Below are positions 16,993 through 25,243 of a stretch of DNA of 64,000 nt, piece by piece; positions within the stretch are counted from its first letter, which is position 1; the number at the start of each line of letters is the position of its first letter. The notes beneath the pieces are model-generated. The model was given only the letters and a program-made list of their open reading frames with translations, was not told where the DNA came from and ran no database searches. The position numbers and the translations under genes are program-made. The stretch comes from Chloroflexota bacterium (GTDB taxonomy: Bacteria; Chloroflexota; UBA11872; UBA12225; JAJDUF01): assembly GCA_022826725.1 (NCBI GenBank), contig JAJDUF010000009.1, positions 1 to 64,000 on the forward strand, given 5' to 3'.

Positions 16993-17791
16993 ATGACGGT
17001 TACTGTACCCGCGTCCACGACCACCATGCGGCCCTATCGCCAGCAGGGCGAGATTGACTACGCCCGCCTCGACTACAACCCCGATGAACCGGTCCTGAAG
17101 CCTGACGCGATGGAACAAGAACAGCCCCTCCAGCACCTCATCGGCCTGCTCGCCAGTCGCTTCACCGACTTCGATCAGCGCCCCGATAACCCTCCTCAGC
17201 AGCAACACGATCCTCTGCTACGATCCCCGCGATCTCAATGTCCGCGTCTCCCCGGACGTGTACCTGGCCTTTGGAGTGGATGCCCATGCCATTCGGCAAC
17301 GCAAGCTCTACCTGCCCTGGGAGGTAGGCAAGCCACCGGATTGGGTGCTGGAGGTGGCCTCGTCCAGCACTGGAGCGGAGGACGTGGGCCGCAAGCGGGA
17401 CCTCTACGCCCGCATCGGTGTGCCGGAATACTGGCGCTTCGATCCGCAGGATGGTGCGTATCACGGGGAGCGGCTGGCCGGGGACCGGCTGGTGGCCGGG
17501 CGGTATGCGCCTATCGAGTTGAGCACGGCGCCGGATGGCCTGCTGAAGGGCTACAGCGCGGTACTGGGGCTGAGTCTGTGCTGGGATGCTGGCTGGCCAC
17601 GACTGTACGATCCGACGACGGGCAGCTACCTGGAGAGTTGGCGGGAGGTGTGGGTGGCCCGCGAGGTGGCCGAACTCCGTGCGACCGAGGCCGAAATTCA
17701 AGCGGCCGCCGAGCGAGCCAGGCGGCAGGCCGCCGAGTCCGAGTTGCAGCGGCTCCGCGAGCAACTCCGCCGTCGGCAGGCAGACCGGTAG
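16993..17791 (+). pseudogene. Uma2-family protein interrupted by a frameshift
   Basis: The N-terminal part reads in one frame from the ATG at 16993 (MTVTVPASTTTMRPYRQQGE, ending LLASRFTDFDQRP). The rest reads in the next frame (ITLLSSNTILCYDPRDLNVR, then VSPDVYLAFGVD). Dropping one base at about 17185 restores a typical Uma2 domain, including PDWVLEVASSST, KRDLYARIGVPEYW and a C-terminal Glu/Arg coiled coil. Uma2 proteins have a PD-(D/E)xK nuclease-like fold and are abundant in Chloroflexota and cyanobacteria. This is either a real inactivating frameshift or a sequencing error. An intact relative lies at 53959-54516. Confidence 0.75.
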
Positions 17792-17820
17792 CCCGCGCCG
17801 ATAGACCGCGACTCGGTCCT

Positions 17821-17846
17821 CACCCCCGGCCTACGCCGGAATGACG
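17821..17846 (-). repeat. dRS3-like repeat (GTCATTCCGGCGTAGGCCGG), encoding a gene end
   Basis: Read on the minus strand it is the widespread TCATTCC..CCGG-type unit. It supplies the last codons (VIPA) and stop of the enolase-superfamily gene at 17831. Confidence 0.5.
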
Positions 17847-18994
17847 GGCGGTGATCCTGCGAATACCGTGAAGCCGTTCGTCGCCACGGCTTCACGGAAG
17901 GGGACTTCCTCTAGTGCGACTCCGAAGCCCGGCTCGTCCGGCAGCGTGACCCAGCCGTCGCTGACGACGTAGGCGGAGCCGTCGAGGCCCGGCGTGGTTG
18001 CTTCGTCCCACTCGACAAACGCAAATCGGCCGATGGCGCCTGCCAGGTGGCCGGAGGCGTAGTTCCCGTAGTGCCCTCCGTAATGGTGCGGCGCCGTGCG
18101 GGCGCCCCAACGGTCGAGCCGTGCTCCTAGCTCCAGCCAGCACGTGAAGCCATAGCTGAAGATGTCGTACTGGACGACGTTGACGAGCCGCTGGCGGGCC
18201 ATCTCCGGCAGGCGAGGTGAGGCCAGGCCCTCCCCGTCGGCGATCAGCGTAGACAGACCCTCGGCCCGGAGCCATGCTTGGAAGTCGCTGTAGAGCACGT
18301 CGTCCTCGTGGAACGCCTCTTCGAGCCAGAACACCTCGGCATCAGCCGTCGCCCGCAGGAATTGCTTGGCCAGATTGAGGTTGTAGCCGTTATTCGCATC
18401 CGTCATCAGCGTCGCATGCTCACCCACCGCCTCGCGCACGGCGCGCACCACGGCGATGTCTCGCCGCAGCCCCGCCGCCAACTCCATGTGACGGGCGCCG
18501 CGCCCCACCTTGATCTTGAAGGCGTGATGCCCCCGTGCGTATCCCTCGCGCGCCTCGGCCGCAATCAATGCAGCGGCCTCTTGCTCGGACTCGAGGTGCA
18601 GGTCATCGAAGTAGAGCGACGTGTCGTAGCACCGGACGCGGAACGGGGTCGCCGGCGTAGCCCCGACCGTCGCGGCCGCCAGCGCGTAGACCGGCTCGCC
18701 AGCGCGCTTGCCCGCTAGGTCCCAGAGCGGGAACTCCAACGGCAACCCGGCCCGGCTGGCCCCCTTTCCCGCAACAAAGACATCGGACAGCCGGGATCCG
18801 ACCAGCTTCGCCGCTTGATCGTGGGTGATCCGGCTGGCGCCCCATCCGATAGCGCCATCATCGGTCGTGATCCGGGCGATGGCCGGCCGCACGACGATGC
18901 CGTGCTCGCCCAGCCGCGCGTTACAGCCGGCATGGCGCGGCCGGTGACCCTCCAGTTGCCCCCATTCGATGCATACGATACGCGGATCGGTCAT
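17831..18994 (-). CDS. Enolase-superfamily enzyme (mandelate racemase/muconate lactonizing type)
   Basis: The 387-residue protein has the enolase-superfamily N-terminal cap and TIM barrel. HAFKIKVGRGARHM carries the KxK base motif. Metal ligands appear in LMTDANNGYN (Asp), VFWLEEAFHEDD (Glu) and IADGEGL (acidic). APHHYGGHYGNYASGH near the C-terminus supplies the His side of the active site. The start at 18994 (MTDPRIVCIEW) is chosen because family similarity begins there; the open frame continues to 19156 without support. The probable activity is dehydration or racemisation of an acid sugar. The specific substrate is unknown. Confidence 0.85.
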   Translation of the reverse strand: MTDPRIVCIEWGQLEGHRPRHAGCNARLGEHGIVVRPAIARITTDDGAIGWGASRITHDQAAKLVGSRLSDVFVAGKGASRAGLPLEFPLWDLAGKRAGEPVYALAAATVGATPATPFRVRCYDTSLYFDDLHLESEQEAAALIAAEAREGYARGHHAFKIKVGRGARHMELAAGLRRDIAVVRAVREAVGEHATLMTDANNGYNLNLAKQFLRATADAEVFWLEEAFHEDDVLYSDFQAWLRAEGLSTLIADGEGLASPRLPEMARQRLVNVVQYDIFSYGFTCWLELGARLDRWGARTAPHHYGGHYGNYASGHLAGAIGRFAFVEWDEATTPGLDGSAYVVSDGWVTLPDEPGFGVALEEVPFREAVATNGFTVFAGSPPVIPA

Positions 18995-19005
18995 GTCTGC
19001 TGGCC

Positions 19006-19383
19006 CTATGTCGCCCGAGTGACGATGGCGTAGAAGATGAGCATGCCGGTCCAGAGCACCGGTGGCGCTAGGACGAAGCTGGCTGCGGCGAGGTTGTTGT
19101 CGTGAACCAGTTCGTGCGCCAGCCCGCGCCGGCACCCTTCCCCGCCGACCGCGCACACCATATCCTCATTGTGGTGGCTGAAGAACCAGTCGCCCAGCTC
19201 CCAGCTGACGAGCGTGATAATCGCTGCCAACGAGACGTAGGGCGCCGAGCTTGCGATGACCAGCGGCAACGCCGAGAGGTGCTTCGTGTACTCACCGAGA
19301 CCGGTCACCAAGTCCACGACCACGGCCAAGACGTTGTAGACGACGATCAGGACCAGCCCCCAGAGCAAGACCGTCTTACTCAC
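19006..19383 (-). CDS. Hypothetical integral membrane protein
   Basis: The 125-residue protein has three predicted membrane segments: about 5-27 (LLWGLVLIVVYNVLAVVVDL), about 40-62, and about 98-120. A hydrophilic loop between the last two contains Cys residues (DMVCAVGGEGC) and several His/Asp residues. The start is GTG at 19383, with AAGGAG 8 nt upstream. No family is recognised. It is 11 nt upstream of the enolase-superfamily gene and probably co-transcribed with it. Confidence 0.6.
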   Translation of the reverse strand: MSKTVLLWGLVLIVVYNVLAVVVDLVTGLGEYTKHLSALPLVIASSAPYVSLAAIITLVSWELGDWFFSHHNEDMVCAVGGEGCRRGLAHELVHDNNLAAASFVLAPPVLWTGMLIFYAIVTRAT

Positions 19384-19452
19384 GTCGCTTCTCCTTTTCC
19401 GCTGGCAAGTGTGCCGCCTTGCTCCTCATTGGACTAGGTCCGGCCTGGCGGG

Positions 19453-20190
19453 TCAGTGGCGCCAAAACTTCACCTTGTCAACGGGGAGTATTTCGCACTG
19501 AAACGCTAACCGGTAACTCCCGATCTCGACCAACCGTAGCATCCAGGGGGCCTCGGCCAGCGACGGACCGTAGTAGAAAGAGCAGTCGCTATATGATGCA
19601 CCGATCGGAGAGAGCGCGGCGCGTGCGACAAGGTCGGACTCGCCCTCGACGAGCCAAAACGTGCCCTCGGGTCGAGCGGAGTAGGCCGTCCACGTGCCGA
19701 GACCGTCCGCCTGCACGTCATAGCTGACCTCCGCCGCCGTGTGCTGGAGGTAGTCGTCGCGGTGTCGGGCTAGCTCCGTTACAAGGCCGTCGCTGCCCTG
19801 GATACCGAGATAGGCTTCCGCCGACTGGGGCTGGTCTCCCTCGACAAAGAGGATGCTGGCACTCTGGTCGGGCGCAAACAGGGCCAGCGTGAACGAGAAC
19901 TGTCCGGCGGTATCCGGGATTTCGGCGCGGCCGACCGCCCCAACCTCATAGTTCAGGGTGAACTCGTCGGCGTCCCAGAAGGCCGGGTCGGCGGTCTCCA
20001 CCTCCGCAACGTCGCCGCTGTGAAAGTCACCGCCGATAGCCGCGATGAGTTGGGCCGCTTCATCGGTGCGGTCATGGTCATAGCGCTCGCGGATGATCTC
20101 CCGGCGCTCCCGTCCCGATTCCTGCGCCGGCTTATTCCCGGCCACCAAGCGCCACGCCCTACGGAACAGCCCTCCACTACTCATATTCAC
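19453..20190 (-). CDS. Hypothetical protein
   Basis: The 245-residue protein has a short basic, charged N-terminus (SGRERREIIRERYDHDRTDE) and then a mixed region without signal peptide or membrane segments. It contains GQFSFTLALFAPDQSASILF and a C-terminal SYRLAFQCEILPVDKVKFWR. No family is recognised. The start could be GTG (20190) or the ATG two codons later, which has GGTAGGTG before it. It lies 16 nt downstream of the zinc-ribbon surface protein gene, so the two probably form an operon. Confidence 0.6.
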   Translation of the reverse strand: MNMSSGGLFRRAWRLVAGNKPAQESGRERREIIRERYDHDRTDEAAQLIAAIGGDFHSGDVAEVETADPAFWDADEFTLNYEVGAVGRAEIPDTAGQFSFTLALFAPDQSASILFVEGDQPQSAEAYLGIQGSDGLVTELARHRDDYLQHTAAEVSYDVQADGLGTWTAYSARPEGTFWLVEGESDLVARAALSPIGASYSDCSFYYGPSLAEAPWMLRLVEIGSYRLAFQCEILPVDKVKFWRH

Positions 20191-20206
20191 CTACCATTTC
20201 TCAGGG

Positions 20207-21376
20207 TTAGGGCACGGGTACACCGATGTATGGTGTCTCCGGCCGCGGCGTAAGAATATACTCGCCGACGCAGCACCCCAGAGTACAGCACCGGCGGAAG
20301 CCGCCAAAGCCCCGGGTGGGTACGCGGATGCGCGGCACGCTCACACGCCGCGGCGCTTGGACGCGGGGCGGCTGTGCCGTGCGGGGTGAAGACACGCGGG
20401 GTGGTGCCGTCCCGGGCTGTCGCGCGCTGGCTGCTGCCTGACCGGGGCGCGTTTGCCCTCTACTGACGACGCTACTCCCGGCGGTTGACGCGCCGCCGGC
20501 CCCGCCGACGGAAGCGCGTGTGGTGCCTCCGGTCGTTGCGGCGCCGGGCCGCGCGACCCCTTTCGCCGATGGCGGCTTGGTGCCCGGCCGCCCATCCGGC
20601 GCATAGGTCGTGTAACTGCGGCCGGCACGAGCCGGTGCCTGCGCTTGATTCGGGTCAATCGTCACGGGGCCGCCGGCCGGCCTGGTTGTCACGACGGGTG
20701 GCCGGGGATAGCCGAATACCCACGGCCGGTCGAACATCCAAAGCCAGAAGAACGGGTTGTTCATGATCCCGCCGTAGCCCGCGGCGACTCCACCGCTGTC
20801 GCGCACGCGCTGCTCCAGATCGGCCGGGACCGGCGGCGGCTGTACGCCTTCGGGGAGCAGTACCAAGCTGACCGTCTCCACGTTGCCCGACGAGACGTTC
20901 ACCTCGCGCCCCTGGCTGCCAAGCGCAGTGCCGTTTGCGAACGTCGGATCGTCGTGAATAAACGAGAGGCCGTAGTCGCCGGCCGGCACGTCATCGAAGC
21001 GATACTGCCCGGTCGAGTCGGTGCGCGTGACGCAGTTATCGCTCCGCCGCCCGCAGTCAATCCCGCTGCCGGTGATCAGCACGGTAGCGCCGGCCAGGCG
21101 TACCGGCGGCTCGGAGGTGCTGGGAATCCCCAATACCTGGCCCTCGATGTCCCCGGTAGCGGCGCCGCAAGACGGTACGACCATCGCCAGGAAGGCCATG
21201 GCGGCAACGGCGAGCACAACGAGGCCGATGTTGAGGTTGCTCAGCAACTGTCCCACGGCGAAGGTCCAGCGTTTCCGCCGCCCGACGTGCGGGCCAACGC
21301 TGCCACAGAGCGGACAAACGCCCTCGTCATCCAGGCGACCGATCCGGCAGCGAGAGCAGTAGATTGCGGTGCTCAT
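20207..21376 (-). CDS. Zinc-ribbon, membrane-anchored protein with a carboxypeptidase-regulatory-like domain
   Basis: The protein has an N-terminal zinc ribbon (YCSRCRIG and CPLCG), a membrane segment at about 48-72 (NIGLVVLAVAAMAFLAMVVP), and a beta-sandwich of the carboxypeptidase regulatory type (GDIEGQVLGIP, ATVLITG, STGQYRFDDVPAGDYGLSF). A long Pro/Ala/Gly/Arg-rich stretch follows, ending in a Cys cluster (FRRCCTLGCCVGEY). The topology suggests a cytoplasmic zinc ribbon and an external sandwich. The open frame begins with TTG at 21379, and the ATG at 21376 is preferred. Function unknown. It is divergent from polX. Confidence 0.65.
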   Translation of the reverse strand: MSTAIYCSRCRIGRLDDEGVCPLCGSVGPHVGRRKRWTFAVGQLLSNLNIGLVVLAVAAMAFLAMVVPSCGAATGDIEGQVLGIPSTSEPPVRLAGATVLITGSGIDCGRRSDNCVTRTDSTGQYRFDDVPAGDYGLSFIHDDPTFANGTALGSQGREVNVSSGNVETVSLVLLPEGVQPPPVPADLEQRVRDSGGVAAGYGGIMNNPFFWLWMFDRPWVFGYPRPPVVTTRPAGGPVTIDPNQAQAPARAGRSYTTYAPDGRPGTKPPSAKGVARPGAATTGGTTRASVGGAGGASTAGSSVVSRGQTRPGQAAASARQPGTAPPRVSSPRTAQPPRVQAPRRVSVPRIRVPTRGFGGFRRCCTLGCCVGEYILTPRPETPYIGVPVP

Positions 21377-21409
21377 CAAGTTATACCTTCACCGCCCTGC
21401 CTCTCAAAG

Positions 21410-21415
21410 TATAAT
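21410..21415 (+). promoter_or_regulatory. Leaderless-type -10 box (TATAAT) for polX
   Basis: A consensus TATAAT ends 8 nt before the polX ATG. This places the expected transcription start at the start codon itself, and no ribosome site fits in the gap. Confidence 0.6.
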
Positions 21416-21423
21416 CGCTGTCC

Positions 21424-23124
21424 ATGACGAATGATGACGTGGTGCGATTTCTGGAAGCGATAGCCAATACCCTGGAGATCAAGGGCGAGCGTCCCTATCG
21501 CATCCGGGCGTATCGTGAAGCTGCGCGGCAGGTGGACGCGCTCGAGGAAGACGTGGCGGCGCTCGCGGCGGAGCGTCGGCTGACCACCATCCCGCGCGTT
21601 GGCGCCTCGCTCGCCGCCCGCATGCAAGAGTTGATCGATACCGGCAAGTCGTCCTTCCTTTCCGACCTCCAACGTGACACGCCCGCTACGCTGCTCGATC
21701 TCCTGGAGCTACCGGGCTTTGGACCGCGGCGGGTCGCCGCTGTCCATCGTGAGTTGGGCGTGACGACGCTCAACGAACTCGCTGAAGCAGCCGCCGCAGG
21801 ACGCCTCCGCGGTCTCCGCGCCATCGGTCCCCGGCTTGAGCAGTCCATCATGAGGGGGGTCGAGGTCGTCAAGGAGCGCCGGCGGCGAATGCCGTTGCTG
21901 TTCGCACGGCCGCTGGCCGAAGTGCTGCGGGCGGAACTGGCCGCGGCGCTGCCGGGCCGGCCCATCGCCGTCGTCGGCAGCGTGCGTCGGATGGCCGAGC
22001 GCGTCGGCGACATTGATCTTCTCGTGGGCGCACCGGACGCGGCAACGGTCCTGGATGCGTTTGCAGCCCTCTCCGACATCACTGCCCTGGATGAGCGTGG
22101 CGCGACCACGGCCGTCGGTGCGACGCGCAACGGTACCTCGTGCCATGTCGTCGTGGCCTCGCCGTCAAGCTGGGGCGCTGCGCTCGTAGCGACAACCGGC
22201 TCGCACGCTCATCTCCGTCGCTTGCTGGCGCTGCCGCGCGCCGCCGGCTGGCATTTGGACGGTGATATCATCGTTGATGAACGAGGGCAGCCGGTCGCGG
22301 CACCAACGGAAGCCGCCTTCTACCGCCTGCTCGGCTTGCCGGAGATTCCCCCCGTCCTCCGCGAGGACCGCGGCGAGATCGAGGCCGCACTATCGGGCAC
22401 CCTGCCGGACCTGATTTCCATTGCCGATATACACGGCGACCTGCACGTCCATTCGCGCTGGAGCGATGGCCGGCACTCCATCGCGGCGATGGCACGGGCG
22501 GCGCAGCAGCGTGGCCTGAGCTACATGGTCCTGGCCGATCATTCTCGGTCGTCCGTGATAGCCGGCGGCCTGTCGGTCGCGGAAGTGGCGGCGCAGCGGG
22601 AGGAGATCGCCGCCGTCAACGCCGAGCTAGACGGCTTTCGCGTCCTAGCCGGCATCGAGCTTGACATCAAGCCGGACGGCTCCCTTGACTACGACGACGA
22701 GCTACTCGCCACCTTCGATTTCGTGACGGCATCGGTCCACAGCGGCTTTGGGCAGCGCGCCGAGCGCATTACGGATCGCGTGCTGGCGGCCATCCGCAGT
22801 CCGCACGTAGATGCCATCGGCCATCCCACCGGCCGGCTGCTCTCGCGCCGCGAGCCGCTCGCCCTCGACATGGACGCGGTGATCGAGGCGGCAGCCGAGA
22901 CCGGAACGGCCCTGGAGATCAACGCCAATCCCGACCGGCTCGACCTCAATGACGAGTATGCGCGCCAAGCGGCCGAGGCCGGCGCGCCGCTGGCGATCAA
23001 TACCGATGCTCACGCACTAGAGCACCTGGCATTTCTCGAATACGGCATTGCGACGGCGCAGCGCGGCTGGGTGCGCCCCCAAGACGTGCTCAACACCCGC
23101 CTACCGGAAGCGCTGCTCCTATAA
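21424..23124 (+). CDS. polX: DNA polymerase/3'-5' exonuclease PolX with PHP domain
   Basis: The 566-residue protein has the bacterial PolX layout: an N-terminal 8-kDa domain and helix-hairpin-helices (to about 135), a family X palm (about 150-310), and a C-terminal PHP domain (about 335-566). The palm has GSVRRMAERVGDIDLLVG with Asp196 and Asp198. The strand that normally holds the third catalytic Asp (VDLR before the SYGAxLxYFTGSxxH motif) reads TSCHVVVASPSSWGAALVAT, putting His241 at that position. The PHP motifs look complete: DLHVHSRWSDG, LADHSR, GIELDI, VTASVHSG, AIGHPTGR, EINANP and INTDAH. Polymerisation may therefore be impaired while the Mn-dependent exonuclease/AP-endonuclease activity is retained. 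The cellular role is base-excision repair. Confidence 0.93.
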   Translation: MTNDDVVRFLEAIANTLEIKGERPYRIRAYREAARQVDALEEDVAALAAERRLTTIPRVGASLAARMQELIDTGKSSFLSDLQRDTPATLLDLLELPGFGPRRVAAVHRELGVTTLNELAEAAAAGRLRGLRAIGPRLEQSIMRGVEVVKERRRRMPLLFARPLAEVLRAELAAALPGRPIAVVGSVRRMAERVGDIDLLVGAPDAATVLDAFAALSDITALDERGATTAVGATRNGTSCHVVVASPSSWGAALVATTGSHAHLRRLLALPRAAGWHLDGDIIVDERGQPVAAPTEAAFYRLLGLPEIPPVLREDRGEIEAALSGTLPDLISIADIHGDLHVHSRWSDGRHSIAAMARAAQQRGLSYMVLADHSRSSVIAGGLSVAEVAAQREEIAAVNAELDGFRVLAGIELDIKPDGSLDYDDELLATFDFVTASVHSGFGQRAERITDRVLAAIRSPHVDAIGHPTGRLLSRREPLALDMDAVIEAAAETGTALEINANPDRLDLNDEYARQAAEAGAPLAINTDAHALEHLAFLEYGIATAQRGWVRPQDVLNTRLPEALLL

Positions 23125-23736
23125 CAGTCGGAGTAGGTCCTTCAGCGGTTGGAATGCATCCGCTCCAAAGTCCCAGATACCCGCGTCTGCGGCCTCACCC
23201 AAGCGCAGGTCGGGTCGCTCCCTTGATGCAAGGAATGCGTGCAGCCGTGCCTTTGCCAACCACACTTCCCTGGGACCTCGTACATTCGTCTGCTCGATGC
23301 ACTCGAAGTACCGATCTAAGCAGCCAACCGCCGGGTCGGTTCGCACCGATTCCAGGCAGACATCTTCGATCATGCCGCTTTCTGCCTCATGCGGCACCAC
23401 CAAGTAGCACACGCGCACATTTTCTTGGGAAAGCACTTCGAGCGGTCGGTGTGGGCTTGGCAAGTTCGCGGCCGACAGGGCAGAGCGAATTCGTTGTTCT
23501 GCTCCATTCCGATTCGAGTTAGCATCTGCCACTACGGCGAGCGACCTAACGCTTGCAAATCCAGGTAATACTGTGAAGGTTCTGAGGAATGTCCTCAAAT
23601 TGTATTTACTTCTGTACTGATTGACCTGAATATCGGGAATCCCTAGATGTTTGGCTAGCGCCTCGAAAAGGCGCACATCGTCATTTCCCTCGACGAGTGC
23701 CTGCTTGGGTCGTTCGATGTGCAGATCATCGTCCAC
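23119..23736 (-). CDS. TOPRIM-like (DUF3226-type) nuclease partner of the adjacent ATPase
   Basis: The 205-residue protein begins at GTG 23736, directly after the ATPase stop (TAG at 23737-23739), with GGAGG inside the ATPase end as ribosome site. ALVEGNDDVRLFEALAKHLG places a conserved Glu (residue 15) as in TOPRIM domains, and RSLAVVADANSNRNG supplies the first acidic residue of a DxD-like motif (here DAN). This layout matches DUF3226/DUF4435-type TOPRIM partners of AAA ATPases. In known systems such a subunit cuts nucleic acid when released or activated by the ATPase. Its last 6 nt overlap the convergent polX end. Local base composition is visibly less GC-rich than neighbours, suggesting horizontal acquisition. 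Confidence 0.7.
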   Translation of the reverse strand: MDDDLHIERPKQALVEGNDDVRLFEALAKHLGIPDIQVNQYRSKYNLRTFLRTFTVLPGFASVRSLAVVADANSNRNGAEQRIRSALSAANLPSPHRPLEVLSQENVRVCYLVVPHEAESGMIEDVCLESVRTDPAVGCLDRYFECIEQTNVRGPREVWLAKARLHAFLASRERPDLRLGEAADAGIWDFGADAFQPLKDLLRLL

Positions 23737-24852
23737 CTATCGAACCTCCATCCTATGCTCAATGGCCGTTTCCAACATTTCGTGGTCGAAGCCCACCGCC
23801 TTGATCTCGCCGTTAATGCGTTGGAGCCGGTAGAACGCGGACTCGTGCTGGTCAGCTTCCCGCAGAGCCTCATGCGCTGCTCTGATACATTCGACACTGT
23901 GCGTCGTGGCGAATACCTGCACATCGAATGTTCGTGCCAGTTCCAAGAGCGTAGAGAATATATCCGAAAGCACGGTGTGGTGAAGGCCGTTCTCAATTTC
24001 GTCAATCAGGAGGAAGCCCCCAGTTGCTGTACCCATGGCCAGTGCGAGGCTGAACATGCGGTAGAATCCTTCTCCGAGCAGTTGGATCGGTATTGGCCTT
24101 TTCAAGCCTTTGATATTCGCGTGAATGACCGGGTTGTTCCTGATGGTGATGGGCGTAAGCCCTTCCAGGCGGGGTTCCAGTGGACTCAAGAGTCTCAGGA
24201 TTTCAGCGTCTTGTCCCTTGAGTTGGAGTTCGCCGAATCTCGAAGCGACAGTCTTGAGATCCTCTCTGTGGAGAGAGGCCATGAACACTGAATCCGGCCG
24301 TCCCTTTACCATCTGCCGCTCGCCCCGGATACCCTCACTAGCCACTTCAATCGGGCCGAGTCCGACTGGCGTTGGCATTGCTATGTACCACCAGGCCCGA
24401 GAGATATATTTGCTCCCGTCGCTGTGCCGATACTTGAAGACAATCTCGAACTCACCTTCAGCCTGGGGCCTTGTCGAGCGCTCTACACTGGCCTCTTCCT
24501 GGATACCGGCACGAGTTGATTGGAGTTGTTTCCGCTCTTGCAGAGATATCTCCAACTCGCGAGTATGGCTACCCCAATCTCCGCGTCCAGTCATCCTGAT
24601 GTGACTTTGGGCACCGAAGTCACGAAAGAGATCAAGAAAGACAGTGTCGGGGCCGCTGATTGGAAGACCACGGAAGGTGTTCACCCTCGTTCCCAACTCT
24701 GGATTATCCGGTCCACTGAGTAGCCACAGTGCTTCCAGTAGAGCCGTCTTGCCCACGCCGTTCTTGCCGGCGATCAACGTAATCCGCCCCAGGTTCTCCA
24801 GTGAGACATCCTTGAGGTTTCGGAAGTTCGTTACGGTAAGCTCCGTCAGCAT
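23737..24852 (-). CDS. OLD/AAA_15-21-like ABC-type ATPase (probable defence ATPase)
   Basis: The 371-residue SMC/Rad50-like ATPase begins MLTELTVTNFRNLKDVSLEN, the classic opening of OLD, RecF and AAA_21 proteins. Walker A is AGKNGVGKT (29-36), a signature-like LLGEGFYRMFSLALAMG lies before Walker B, FLLIDEIENGLHH (about 270-283) is Walker B, and ATTHS is the H-switch. The long coiled coil and TOPRIM domain of OLD are absent. The TOPRIM is instead encoded separately by the next gene, as in PARIS (AriA/AriB). The start at 24852 is set by homology and by AAGGAG 8 nt upstream; the open frame to 25188 is not used. Reduced GC suggests lateral transfer. Phage defence is an inference. Confidence 0.85.
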   Translation of the reverse strand: MLTELTVTNFRNLKDVSLENLGRITLIAGKNGVGKTALLEALWLLSGPDNPELGTRVNTFRGLPISGPDTVFLDLFRDFGAQSHIRMTGRGDWGSHTRELEISLQERKQLQSTRAGIQEEASVERSTRPQAEGEFEIVFKYRHSDGSKYISRAWWYIAMPTPVGLGPIEVASEGIRGERQMVKGRPDSVFMASLHREDLKTVASRFGELQLKGQDAEILRLLSPLEPRLEGLTPITIRNNPVIHANIKGLKRPIPIQLLGEGFYRMFSLALAMGTATGGFLLIDEIENGLHHTVLSDIFSTLLELARTFDVQVFATTHSVECIRAAHEALREADQHESAFYRLQRINGEIKAVGFDHEMLETAIEHRMEVR

Positions 24853-25243
24853 GGTGTGGCTCCTTGCGGATATAACGCGGGGCACGTGACCGGTGTCGGC
24901 GCTCTCCCATTCCCCGTGACGCGCCGAGCGCTGGCGCCCACCCCTCCGGCATCTCGTATTGTACCGCCTCTCAGTCATAGGTTGACCACCACAACCTCTG
25001 CTTGCAACTGGTCTAGCCGTGACCGGCCTGGATTTATCTTCTGCCGCAATACGCGGCCTCATTGGAAAAAGGCGCTTGTTGCCTGCCGCTGCGGCCGCTA
25101 TACTGTGCGGCGGCAGCGGGTCAGCGAAGTTCTGTGCGTTACGGTTCCCCCCTCGCCGCTGGTGGAGCGCCGCATCGCCGATCTCCAATGACCAATCCGG
25201 TGTAGGCGCTGTGTCCCGTTCTACCCTTCAAGGAGGCCTGTAG
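24853..25243. other. Divergent intergenic region without a supported gene
   Basis: This 391-nt gap separates the defence-like ATPase gene from the zinc-ribbon gene. Short reading frames exist on both strands, but none has a ribosome site or family resemblance. It contains a candidate promoter for the zinc-ribbon gene at 25076-25104 and a leader of about 130 nt before it. I see no tRNA, terminator or clear riboswitch. Confidence 0.5.
25076..25104 (+). promoter_or_regulatory. Candidate sigma70-type promoter for the zinc-ribbon gene
   Basis: TTGTTG (25076-25081) and TATACT (25099-25104) are separated by 17 nt. The predicted start near 25111 leaves a long 5' leader of about 130 nt. Confidence 0.5.

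Noticed and set aside
24853..25188. N-terminal extension of the defence-like ATPase to 25188
   Set aside because: The OLD-type N-terminus begins at 24852 and has its own AAGGAG; the extension has no similarity or ribosome site.
24853..25243. Riboswitch or small RNA in the 391-nt divergent gap
   Set aside because: No known riboswitch core or strong terminator is visible; only a candidate promoter can be supported.
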